This document shows, piece by piece, positions 1 through 6,240 of a DNA stretch of 6,514 bases. The position numbers and the translations under genes were made by a program. The notes beneath the pieces are model-generated. The model made no database searches and was not told the origin of the DNA. It saw only the letters and a program-made list of their open reading frames with translations. Source of the stretch: Acidobacteriaceae bacterium (GTDB lineage Bacteria > Acidobacteriota > Terriglobia > Terriglobales > Acidobacteriaceae); assembly GCA_003133425.1 (NCBI GenBank), contig PKXI01000341.1:8925-15438 (forward strand). Reading direction: 5' to 3'. Positions within the stretch are counted from its first letter, which is position 1, and each line of letters opens with the position of its first letter.

Positions 1-435
1 TCGGTCTACCTGGTCACGCGGGCTTTTCTTCCACTGTTGTTTGCCGCAACCGAATATCACGAGGCCGTCGGAACCATCGTCAACATCGGCTCTGTATCGG
101 GCATGGTGGGCATCAAGCAGCGCTTTGCCTACTGCATGAGCAAGGGAGCGGTGCTGGCCATGACACGCCAGTTGGCCGTCGAATACCCCAAGACCCTGCG
201 CGTCAATGCCGTGTGCCCCGGTACCGTGCAAACACCATTTGTCGAGGGATATCTTGAGAAGTTTCACAAGCACAATAAGGAAGAGATGCGTGCTGAACTC
301 CGCGCCCGTCAGCCGATCGGGCGGCTCGGCAAGCCGGAAGAGGTCGCGTCCCTGGTCCGCTATCTGGCCTCTGATGAGGCAGCATTCGTCAGCGGCTCGC
401 TGATGACCATCGATGGCGGTTGGACCGCAGCCTAG
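1..435 (+). CDS. SDR-family oxidoreductase, C-terminal 144 residues; probable 2-keto-3-deoxy-L-fuconate (or L-rhamnonate) 4-dehydrogenase
   Basis: The reading frame is open from the first base of the window to a TAG stop, so the N-terminal part, about 100 residues with the NAD(P)-binding TGxxxGxG motif, lies outside the window. The visible part holds the catalytic half of a classical short-chain dehydrogenase. Counting from the window edge there is a catalytic Ser31 in NIGSVSG, the YxxxK pair Tyr44/Lys48 in YCMSK, then RVNAVCPGTVQTP, and a C-terminal block resembling ARQ..GR...EE.A...YLASDEAAFVSG...IDGGW. This last block and VCPGTV.TP resemble the DHRS6 / 2-keto-3-deoxy-L-fuconate dehydrogenase branch. 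The expected reaction is NAD-dependent oxidation of the C4 hydroxyl of 2-keto-3-deoxy-L-fuconate in the cytoplasm. The gene ends 39 bp before a FAH-family hydrolase in the same direction and faces a FucP transporter, which supports deoxy-sugar acid catabolism. SDR membership is certain; the exact substrate is inferred from context. A TTG at 37 is internal, not the start. Confidence 0.88.
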   Translation, partial: SVYLVTRAFLPLLFAATEYHEAVGTIVNIGSVSGMVGIKQRFAYCMSKGAVLAMTRQLAVEYPKTLRVNAVCPGTVQTPFVEGYLEKFHKHNKEEMRAELRARQPIGRLGKPEEVASLVRYLASDEAAFVSGSLMTIDGGWTAA

Positions 436-463
436 GTTTCAACAAGCCCAATTATCCCCATTC

Positions 464-468
464 AGGAG
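464..468 (+). promoter_or_regulatory. Ribosome binding site of the FAH-family hydrolase
   Basis: AGGAG lies 6 nt before the ATG at 475. This fixes that start and shows that the hydrolase is translated independently of the preceding SDR gene, although the two are probably on one transcript. Confidence 0.75.
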
Positions 469-474
469 CGTCTT

Positions 475-1314
475 ATGAAACTCGTTTCGTTTTCCAAAGC
501 CGACGGCAAGGTGCGCCCCGGTTCATTGCTTGAAGAAGGCAACATGGTTGTCGACCTTTCAGGCTTGGGGTTCGCCGATGCCATCGCTGTTGCCGAAGCT
601 GGATTCACCTCTATCGACAAGCCAGGCCCCTATCCCGCTTACAAGCTGGGCGACGTGCGCCTGCATGCGCCAATTGCGAATCCGCCGCGCGTCTTCGCCA
701 TCGGGCTCAACTACCGCGACCACGCAATCGAATCAAAGATGGCTCTGCCCAAAGTGCCCGTGGTCTTCTTCAAGATGAACACGGCAATCATCGGCCCCGG
801 CGAGAATATCGTGCTGCCCAAAAACACCACCCAGCCGGACTACGAGGCCGAGCTGGCCTTTGTCATCGGCAAGGGTGGCTACCGGATTCCGGCATCGGCT
901 TGGAAGGAGCACGTCTACGGCTGCACCATCGTCAACGACGTAAGCGCCCGCGACGTGCAGCTTTCCACTTCGCAGTGGTCTCTCGGCAAGAGCTTTCCCA
1001 CCTTCTGCCCCATGGGCCCGGCCATTGTGACCCTGGACGAGATCGCCAACCCGCATGAACTCGCAATTGGCTTGTCCATCAACGGTGAGGTGCTGCAAAA
1101 TTCCAACACCCGCGAACTGATCTTCAAGATTCCCGACTTGGTCGAATACATCTCGTCGATCACCCCACTCCTTCCCGGCGACATCGTATCGACAGGCACG
1201 CCATCCGGCGTAGGCATGGGCCGCACTCCTCAACGTTGGCTCAAGCCCGGCGACTCCGTCACCGTAACCGTGGAAGGCCTGGGTTCGCTGACCAATCCCG
1301 TCGTCGCCGAGTAA
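475..1314 (+). CDS. Fumarylacetoacetate hydrolase family protein; probable 2,4-diketo-3-deoxy-L-fuconate/L-rhamnonate hydrolase
   Basis: Complete 279-residue protein, normal for bacterial FAH-family (COG0179) enzymes. A short N-terminal domain (about 1-65) is followed by the catalytic domain starting near RVFAIGLNYRDHA (72-84), with His83 at the usual catalytic position. The divalent-metal ligands expected for the family are visible as Glu124 and Glu126 in DYEAELAFVIG and Asp155 in NDVSARD. Lys172 in GKSFPTFCPMGP and the STGTPSGVG loop (239-247) are also family hallmarks. Such enzymes cleave C-C bonds of beta-diketo acids. With an SDR directly upstream and a FucP homologue convergent to it, the likely reaction is hydrolysis of 2,4-diketo-3-deoxy-L-fuconate to pyruvate and L-lactate. 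Once C4 is a ketone, the L-fucose- and L-rhamnose-derived intermediates are the same compound, so this enzyme alone cannot show which sugar is used. Family assignment is near certain; the substrate is inferred. Confidence 0.93.
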   Translation: MKLVSFSKADGKVRPGSLLEEGNMVVDLSGLGFADAIAVAEAGFTSIDKPGPYPAYKLGDVRLHAPIANPPRVFAIGLNYRDHAIESKMALPKVPVVFFKMNTAIIGPGENIVLPKNTTQPDYEAELAFVIGKGGYRIPASAWKEHVYGCTIVNDVSARDVQLSTSQWSLGKSFPTFCPMGPAIVTLDEIANPHELAIGLSINGEVLQNSNTRELIFKIPDLVEYISSITPLLPGDIVSTGTPSGVGMGRTPQRWLKPGDSVTVTVEGLGSLTNPVVAE

Positions 1315-1337
1315 GCCCATTCACAAGCTCTACCAAC

Positions 1338-1376
1338 AAAAAGAGGCCCCGCTAACCCAACAGGTTCCGGGGCCTC
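1338..1376 (-). terminator. Strong intrinsic terminator between convergent genes
   Basis: A perfect 9-bp inverted repeat, GAGGCCCCG (1343-1351) with CGGGGCCTC (1368-1376), encloses an inner AACC/GGTT stem around the loop CAACA. Read on the minus strand, the stem is followed immediately by TTTTT (1342-1338), the classic Rho-independent layout, so it best serves the fucP-like gene that ends at 1397. On the plus strand the stem is followed by the weaker tail ATTGTTAACTT. It could therefore also stop transcription of the SDR-FAH operon, less efficiently. Confidence 0.88.
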
Positions 1377-1396
1377 ATTGTTAACTTGTAAACTCG

Positions 1397-2758
1397 CTAA
1401 CTCGTGGAGTTACTTGCCCGCATTTCTACCAACTCCTCAGCTTCTGGTTGCGATCCATACCACGCATAAAGCGCGATTCCGACAAAGCAGACCGCGGGCA
1501 CAAGGTAGCCATACGAAACGCCAGCCATGTCGCTGACCTTGCCCATCACTGGCGTTATAGCGCCCCCACCCACGATCGCCATTACGATGCACGCACCGCC
1601 GGTTTTGGTCCGCGGGCCCAGCCCCTTGACGCCCAATGCAAAGATGGTCGGGTACATCATCGACATGAAGAAGCTGTTCACCACCAGGCAGCCCACGCCT
1701 ATCCATCCTGGATGCAACACAGCTACGGTACAGACCGTGGCGTTGATCAGCGCAAAGATGCCCAGAAGCCGGGAGGCCGGCACATACCGAAGCAGCCAGG
1801 TGGACGTGAACCTGCCCGCCGTAAACGCCACCAGCGTGCCCGTCAAAATATAGCCTGCGCTGCGCTCCATGGTCTTGGTGTAGGCCAGTACATACGGAAT
1901 CATGTAGCTCCACGCGGCCACCTGTGCACCCACATAAAGAAACTGCGCCACCACCGCGAAGACAAAATGCTTCCTCTTGAAGAGAGCGGGCCCGCGATCT
2001 TGCGCGGCAGCCTCCGGCGTGTAGTCCATGCCCATGTGTGGGAATGGCGTGCGCGCAATCAGGACGCCCCAGAGCAGAACAATCGTTCCCAGAACCACGT
2101 ACGGAACAATCACTCGCAGTGTCTCAGACTCCAGGTATCCGCGGTATGTTCCCGCGGCCTGCATCGCGGCCACCTGCGCTTTATTCAGTTCCACCCCTGA
2201 AAAGATGAATCGCGACCCAACGAGTAGCGCCACGATGCTGCCCACTGGATTGAACGCCTGCGAGAGATTCAACCGCCGCTCCGCGCTCTCCGCCGGCCCA
2301 ATCTGCACAATGAACGAGCCCGCTGCGGTCTCGAGAAATGCCAGACCGCTTGCAATCACAAACAGCGCCGTCAAAAAAAACCAGTACCGGTCCACGATTG
2401 CTGCCGGCCAGAAAAGAATGCAGCCCACGCCGTAGAGGCACAGTCCTGTCAGGATGCCCGCCTTGTAACCGGCGCGCCGCATGATCAGCCCCGCCGGCAG
2501 CGCAAGCAGAAAGTAGCCCATGTAAAACGCCGACTGTATCAGCCCCGCCTGCAGCCGGCTGATCTCGAACGATTTCATGAACTGGCGAATCAGAATGTCA
2601 TTGAGGTTGTTGGGAATGGCCCAGAGAAAGAACAGCGCCGTCACTAGAAAAAACGGCAACATACGTCCTGCGGGAATAAGTTGAGCTTCGCGGTCTTCGC
2701 CTTTCGCCACAGAAACAGTTTTGGAGCCGACGGTTCCAGCAGGAATATTTATAGCCAA
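1397..2758 (-). CDS. fucP: FucP-like major facilitator superfamily sugar:H+ symporter (probable L-fucose permease)
   Basis: Complete 453-residue inner-membrane protein with twelve predicted hydrophobic segments after a roughly 32-residue polar N-terminus. It resembles E. coli FucP along its whole length: FFLWAIPNNLNDIL (44-57), QAGLIQSAFYMGYF (70-83), PAGLIMRRAGYKAGI (88-102), LETAA (142-146), RLNLSQAFN (162-170), YVGAQVAAWSY (275-285), GRFTSTWL (315-322), YPTIFALGVKGLG (369-381) and GGGAITPVMG (397-406). The two acidic residues known to matter for proton-coupled fucose transport in E. coli (Asp46, Glu135) correspond to Asp54 and Glu143 here. The start is TTG, supported by AAGGAGG 7 nt upstream; the first in-frame ATG would remove part of the first membrane segment. 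The gene converges on the SDR-FAH operon, so it probably imports the sugar that those enzymes finish degrading. Related FHS-family members carry galactose/glucose or N-acetylglucosamine, so the substrate is likely but not proven. Confidence 0.92.
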   Translation of the reverse strand: MAINIPAGTVGSKTVSVAKGEDREAQLIPAGRMLPFFLVTALFFLWAIPNNLNDILIRQFMKSFEISRLQAGLIQSAFYMGYFLLALPAGLIMRRAGYKAGILTGLCLYGVGCILFWPAAIVDRYWFFLTALFVIASGLAFLETAAGSFIVQIGPAESAERRLNLSQAFNPVGSIVALLVGSRFIFSGVELNKAQVAAMQAAGTYRGYLESETLRVIVPYVVLGTIVLLWGVLIARTPFPHMGMDYTPEAAAQDRGPALFKRKHFVFAVVAQFLYVGAQVAAWSYMIPYVLAYTKTMERSAGYILTGTLVAFTAGRFTSTWLLRYVPASRLLGIFALINATVCTVAVLHPGWIGVGCLVVNSFFMSMMYPTIFALGVKGLGPRTKTGGACIVMAIVGGGAITPVMGKVSDMAGVSYGYLVPAVCFVGIALYAWYGSQPEAEELVEMRASNSTS

Positions 2759-2765
2759 CTAACCC

Positions 2766-2772
2766 CCTCCTT
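2766..2772 (-). promoter_or_regulatory. Shine-Dalgarno sequence that decides the TTG start of the fucP-like gene
   Basis: On the minus strand AAGGAGG is followed by GGGTTAG and then TTG. This is essentially the full anti-Shine-Dalgarno complement at a 7-nt spacing. It selects the TTG at 2758 over any downstream ATG. Confidence 0.85.
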
Positions 2773-2794
2773 ACACGCAGCGGCGGTGCATTTT

Positions 2795-2808
2795 CGAAAG
2801 CGTTTTCG
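2795..2808 (-). promoter_or_regulatory. Putative LacI/GalR-family operator upstream of the fucP-like gene
   Basis: The 14-bp sequence CGAAAGCGTTTTCG is a near-palindrome with 12 of 14 positions symmetric. Its central CG flanked by A and T runs is the hallmark of operators bound by LacI/GalR-family repressors. It lies 37-50 bp upstream of the TTG start, where a bound repressor would block the promoter or early elongation. I found no convincing -35/-10 pair next to it, and no LacI-family gene is in the window. Assignment to that family rests on the motif alone. Confidence 0.55.
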
Positions 2809-2817
2809 TTCAGGATG

Positions 2818-2834
2818 TTTTTCGGCCGGAAAAA
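2818..2834. repeat. Short inverted repeat with T-run / A-run arms
   Basis: TTTTTC (2818-2823) and GAAAAA (2829-2834) flank GGCCG, giving a small inverted repeat in the leader region of the fucP-like gene, 10 bp upstream of the LacI-type operator. On both strands the T-run comes before the stem and the A-run after it, so it is not an intrinsic terminator in either direction. It may be a second protein-binding site or simply part of the promoter region. Confidence 0.3.
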
Positions 2835-2878
2835 ATGCTCGAACCTTTGTATCTAATCAGCGCGGGGTGTGGCAAATC

Positions 2879-2892
2879 GGCCCGGCCGGGCC
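2879..2892. repeat. Perfect GC palindrome downstream of uvrA
   Basis: GGCCCGGCCGGGCC is a perfect 14-bp palindrome 47-60 bp downstream of the uvrA stop. A competing arm pair, TGTGGC (2868-2873) with GCCACA (2890-2895), partly overlaps it. Neither is followed by a T-run in the direction of uvrA transcription, so it is at best a weak or non-canonical terminator, or a structure that protects the 3' end of the uvrA mRNA. Confidence 0.35.
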
Positions 2893-2938
2893 ACATGGAA
2901 TGGTTAGATTTCTACCGGTGCGGTGATCCAACACGCGG

Positions 2939-5935
2939 CTAAAGCACGTGCCCCAGCCACTTGCCGGTGTAGGAGAGGAGATTGCCGGCAACCTCCTCCG
3001 GCGTTCCCTCGGCGACAATGCGGCCTCCGCCTTCCCCGCCTTCAGGCCCCAGATCAATCACCCAATCGGCGCTCTTGATCACGTCCAGGTTGTGCTCGAT
3101 CACAATCAGCGAGCCGCCGCCGTCGATCAGCTTCCGAAACGCCGTCAGCAGTTTCGAAACATCATCGAAGTGCAGCCCAGTGGTGGGCTCGTCGAGGATG
3201 TAGAGCACGCGGCTGGCCTGCGAAGGCTTGGCAGTTGCATTCGCCGCACGCACCTGGGACAGATGTGCAGCCAGCTTTACGCGCTGCGCCTCGCCGCCCG
3301 AAAGCGTGGTTGCCGACTGCCCCAGCCGCAAATAGCCCAGGCCAATCTCGTCCAGCACCGCCAGCTTTTCCATAAGCTTCGTCTGTCCGGCAAAGAAGCG
3401 CAGCGCCTCTTTCACCGTCATCTGCAGCACGTCGTGAATGTTCTTGCCCTTGTACCTGACTTCAAGAATCTTTGCCTGGTATCGAGTCCCATTGCAGTCC
3501 TCGCAAGGCAGTTCAACATCAGCCAGAAACTGCATCTCCACAGTGACCGTGCCGTCGCCTTCGCACGTGTTGCAACGGCCGCCGGGTACATTGAATGAGA
3601 AATGCCCCGGCGTCAGCGAGAGACGCTTGGCCTCCGGCTGCGATGCAAACAACTCCCGTACCAGGTCGAAGCCCTTGATGTAAGTAATCGGATTTGAGCG
3701 CGGCGTGCGTCCGATCGGCGTCTGGTCCACCAGCACCACATCGTTCAGCCTCTCAACGCCACTCAACGAAGTAAACACGCCAGACGGATCGGCACCATCG
3801 CTCTGGCCCAACGCTCGCGCCACGGCCCGATAAAGCACCTGGTGCACAAGCGTGGACTTGCCCGACCCGGAAACGCCCGTGATTGCAACCAGCATTCCCA
3901 GCGGAATCTCAACGTCGAGTCCGTGCAGATTATTCGCATGAGCGCCGCGCAGCACCAGCCGCTCTTTGCCCGGCGTGCGCCGCCGCGTCGGCACAGGAAT
4001 TGAAATCTTGCCGGAAAGATATCGACCAGTAAGCGAGTTGGGATTCGCCTCAATCTCCGCAAGAATCCCTTCGGCCATCAGCTTGCCGCCGTGCTCGCCC
4101 GCCCCTGGCCCAAGGTCGAGCAGATGATCGGCCGCGCGGAGAATGTCCGCATCATGCTCCACGACCAGAATCGTGTTCCCCAAATCGCGCAGCTCTTCCA
4201 GAATGTGAATCAGCCGCGCCGTATCCCGCGTATGCAGGCCGATCGATGGTTCGTCCAGCACATACAGCGCACCCACCAGCCGCGAGCCCAGCGAAGTGGC
4301 CAGTTGAATCCGTTGCGCCTCGCCGCCGGAAAGTGTGGAAGCCAGCCGGTCCAATGTCAGATACTCCAGACCCACCGCATCAAGGAAGCTAAGCCGCTGG
4401 CGCACCTCGTGGAGAATCGGCCCCGCAATCTCCTCCTGCATCGGCGACAGCTTGAGTGCGTCGAAGAACTCTCTAGCCTGCGCGATGGTCAGCGCCGAAG
4501 CCTGGCAGATATTTTGGCCGTTAATCCGCACCGACCGCGCCTCGGCCCGCAACCTCTGCCCGCGGCAATCGGGACACTCCGCATAGCCGCGATACTTGCT
4601 CAGCATCACGCGCACGTGCAGCTTATACTTCTTTCGCTCCATCTGCGCAAAAAATCCAAAGACGCCCACAAAGCCGCCCTTGCCACGCAGCACCGTCTCC
4701 CGCGCCTGCTCAGGCATATCGCACCAGGGAACATCCAGCGGCACGCCCAGCTCATCGGCCTGCTTGCGCAAGTCGCTATACCACGGCCTGTACTTGGGCC
4801 TGTTCCACGGATCGATGGCGCCATCGGCGAGGCTCAGGCCCTTGTCGGGAATCACCAGGTTCAGATCGAAGTCCACGGTGTTGCCGAAGCCCTGGCAGCG
4901 CGGGCAGGCGCCAAAGGGATTATTGAAACTGAACAAACGCGGCTCCGGCTCGCTGCCGGGCCGGTGACAGCTCTTGCACTCGTATGCGCCTGAAAAGCGC
5001 AGCCGTCGGCGCTCTGCCGACTCCTCGCGCGGGACCTCCTCGAAGATGACTTCGCCAGCTTCGCGGTAAGCAATTTCAGTGGCGTCCACAATGCGCGAGC
5101 GATTTTCGGCACTGACCACAATTCGATCCAATAGGACAAACACGGGAAGCGTGAAGTCCAGATCCAGCAGCGACTCTGGCGTGGAGAACTCGACAATTTT
5201 TCCCTGCTGCCAGAGCCGGTTGAAGCCGCTCGATCGCAGTTCCGTCAGGCGCGCCTTCAGCGTCTCGGTATGTGGCGAGTCCCCTCCGTTCACAACCGGC
5301 TTGGCCTTGGCTGAAGATTTGGTTGTCCGGGGCGCCGCCTTCGCCCTCTTTCCCACTTCGCCGGCTACCGTCTCCGGAGTTGGCGTCGCGCTCACCACTG
5401 GAAACAGCGCATTCAGCCGCGTTCCCTCACCCAGCGCCAGAACAGCCTCAGCCGCCTCGTCCACTGAGTCGCGCTTCACCAGCCCGTCGCAGAAAACGCA
5501 GTAGACCGTGCCACAGCGGGCATAAAGCAGGCGCAGATAGTCGTAGATCTCGGTCGCCGTCGCCACGGTCGAGCGCGGGTTGCGCGTCGAATTTTTCTGC
5601 TTGATGGCAATCGCCGGCGCCAGCCCGTCAATCTCGTCAACATCCGGCTTCTCGATCCGCTCCAGAAACTGCCGCGCGTAGGCTGAAAGCGACTCGACAT
5701 ACCGCCGCTGCCCCTCGGCGTAAATCGTGTCAAAGGCCAGGGAACTCTTGCCCGACCCCGACACGCCGCTGACCACCGTCAGCTTGCCGTGGGGAATCTC
5801 GCAGGAGATGTTTTTCAAATTGTGAGTCCGCGCGCCGCGGATGGTGATGGAGTCATTCAAGGGGAACGCACCGGGTAACGAGTCGTTCGGCCGCGCCTCA
5901 GTCCCCTCAGCGAGGCTCAGAGCGCAAACAGCCAT
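2939..5935 (-). CDS. uvrA: Excinuclease ABC subunit UvrA
   Basis: Complete 998-residue UvrA (the E. coli protein is about 940). As a dimer it scans DNA for helix-distorting lesions in the cytoplasm and loads UvrB, starting nucleotide excision repair. Module I has Walker A GVSGSGKSSL (57-66), signature TLSGGEAQ (534-541), Walker B LYVLDEPSIGLH (557-568) and switch His594. Module II has Walker A GVSGSGKST (687-695), signature TLSGGEAQR (877-885), Walker B LYILDEPTTGLH (911-922) and His948. Zinc sites are C320-x2-C323...C344-x2-C347 and C788-x2-C791-x19-C811-x2-C814. Further CxxC pairs at 146/149 and 454/457 could form a third site. Oddities: about 26 extra residues before the usual start of the family, a Lys/Ala/Pro/Thr-rich insert at about 183-222 in the UvrB-binding region, a compact insertion domain, and an extra loop at about 894-907. 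All catalytic residues are present. It is transcribed alone from a promoter abutting its ATG. A paralogue elsewhere cannot be excluded. Confidence 0.98.
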   Translation of the reverse strand: MAVCALSLAEGTEARPNDSLPGAFPLNDSITIRGARTHNLKNISCEIPHGKLTVVSGVSGSGKSSLAFDTIYAEGQRRYVESLSAYARQFLERIEKPDVDEIDGLAPAIAIKQKNSTRNPRSTVATATEIYDYLRLLYARCGTVYCVFCDGLVKRDSVDEAAEAVLALGEGTRLNALFPVVSATPTPETVAGEVGKRAKAAPRTTKSSAKAKPVVNGGDSPHTETLKARLTELRSSGFNRLWQQGKIVEFSTPESLLDLDFTLPVFVLLDRIVVSAENRSRIVDATEIAYREAGEVIFEEVPREESAERRRLRFSGAYECKSCHRPGSEPEPRLFSFNNPFGACPRCQGFGNTVDFDLNLVIPDKGLSLADGAIDPWNRPKYRPWYSDLRKQADELGVPLDVPWCDMPEQARETVLRGKGGFVGVFGFFAQMERKKYKLHVRVMLSKYRGYAECPDCRGQRLRAEARSVRINGQNICQASALTIAQAREFFDALKLSPMQEEIAGPILHEVRQRLSFLDAVGLEYLTLDRLASTLSGGEAQRIQLATSLGSRLVGALYVLDEPSIGLHTRDTARLIHILEELRDLGNTILVVEHDADILRAADHLLDLGPGAGEHGGKLMAEGILAEIEANPNSLTGRYLSGKISIPVPTRRRTPGKERLVLRGAHANNLHGLDVEIPLGMLVAITGVSGSGKSTLVHQVLYRAVARALGQSDGADPSGVFTSLSGVERLNDVVLVDQTPIGRTPRSNPITYIKGFDLVRELFASQPEAKRLSLTPGHFSFNVPGGRCNTCEGDGTVTVEMQFLADVELPCEDCNGTRYQAKILEVRYKGKNIHDVLQMTVKEALRFFAGQTKLMEKLAVLDEIGLGYLRLGQSATTLSGGEAQRVKLAAHLSQVRAANATAKPSQASRVLYILDEPTTGLHFDDVSKLLTAFRKLIDGGGSLIVIEHNLDVIKSADWVIDLGPEGGEGGGRIVAEGTPEEVAGNLLSYTGKWLGHVL

Positions 5936-5940
5936 TCTTT

Positions 5941-5963
5941 ATTATAGGGTGCGGAATTCACCC
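5941..5963 (-). promoter_or_regulatory. uvrA promoter: TATAAT -10 box with overlapping inverted repeat
   Basis: The minus strand has a perfect TATAAT (5946-5941) ending only 5 nt before the uvrA ATG. A transcript starting 6-7 nt after the box would begin at or within that ATG. No good -35 match sits 16-18 bp upstream, where the sequence is CGGGAC-like. Just upstream of the -10 box, GGGTG (5947-5951) and CACCC (5959-5963) form a 5-bp inverted repeat with a 7-bp spacer, well placed for a regulator. I did not find a classical LexA box (CTGT-N8-ACAG or GAAC-N4-GTTC). Confidence 0.5.
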
Positions 5964-6121
5964 GTCCCGGTCGGAAGCGGAAGAGATTCATCTGAAACCG
6001 GGGTCATCTCGCAACAGCGCTTAAGCACGCGTCGCTGCACAGAATGGTTTCTCGATACATTCAGATGGAATTAGCTGGGGGATTCGCGGCAGAACATTTC
6101 CGAACCTGGAGGGAAGGCAGG

Positions 6122-6157
6122 ACTGCGCGGCATATTTCGAGCGCATACCCGCGCAGT
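6122..6157. repeat. Perfect 9-bp inverted repeat (stem-loop)
   Basis: ACTGCGCGG (6122-6130) and CCGCGCAGT (6149-6157) pair perfectly around an 18-nt loop. Neither strand has a T-run after the stem, so it is not a canonical intrinsic terminator. It lies about 85 bp downstream of the small cysteine-rich gene and about 190 bp upstream of uvrA. It could be an RNA structure at the 3' end of the small transcript or a DNA-binding site. Confidence 0.45.
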
Positions 6158-6240
6158 GCACGGGAGAGGGCAAGCTTTTGGGCCTGCCTGAATCCGCGAA
6201 CCAATTAAGTCCAGCATCATTTCAACAACCGCGGCAGAAG

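Larger units (their letters stand above)
5936..6240. other. Intergenic region between uvrA and the small cysteine-rich gene
   Basis: This 305-bp stretch holds the uvrA promoter at its left end and a 9-bp stem-loop near its middle-right. I see no intrinsic terminator with a T-run for the small gene at 6241. Short frames that cross it on both strands have no recognisable motifs, no conserved-looking sequence and no convincing ribosome binding sites. I therefore treat it as non-coding. Confidence 0.6.

Noticed and set aside
37..435. Reading the SDR as a complete 132-residue protein starting at TTG 37
   Set aside because: The frame stays open to the window edge with good SDR sequence before the TTG, and the nucleotide-binding half would be absent, so this is a truncation by the window, not a short gene.
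1448..2200. A 250-codon open frame on the plus strand, antisense to the fucP-like gene
   Set aside because: Composition (many His/Arg/Gln) and lack of motifs mark it as a shadow of the transporter gene.
2922..2932. GGTGATCCAAC, identical to the reverse complement of the 16S rRNA 3' end
   Set aside because: Again only 11 bases, without the flanking anti-Shine-Dalgarno bases or any rRNA context; coincidence.
4091..4993. A 300-codon open frame on the plus strand, antisense to uvrA
   Set aside because: It lies wholly inside uvrA on the opposite strand, has no recognisable domain, is rich in Arg/Gln/His/Leu as GC-rich antisense frames are, and has no ribosome binding site.
5988..6009. TGAAACCGGGGTCA, a LacI-like half-symmetric site, with a TCATCT direct repeat around it, upstream of uvrA
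   Set aside because: Only 10 of 14 positions are symmetric, the A/T runs expected on both sides are missing on one, and a sugar-type repressor at uvrA makes little sense.
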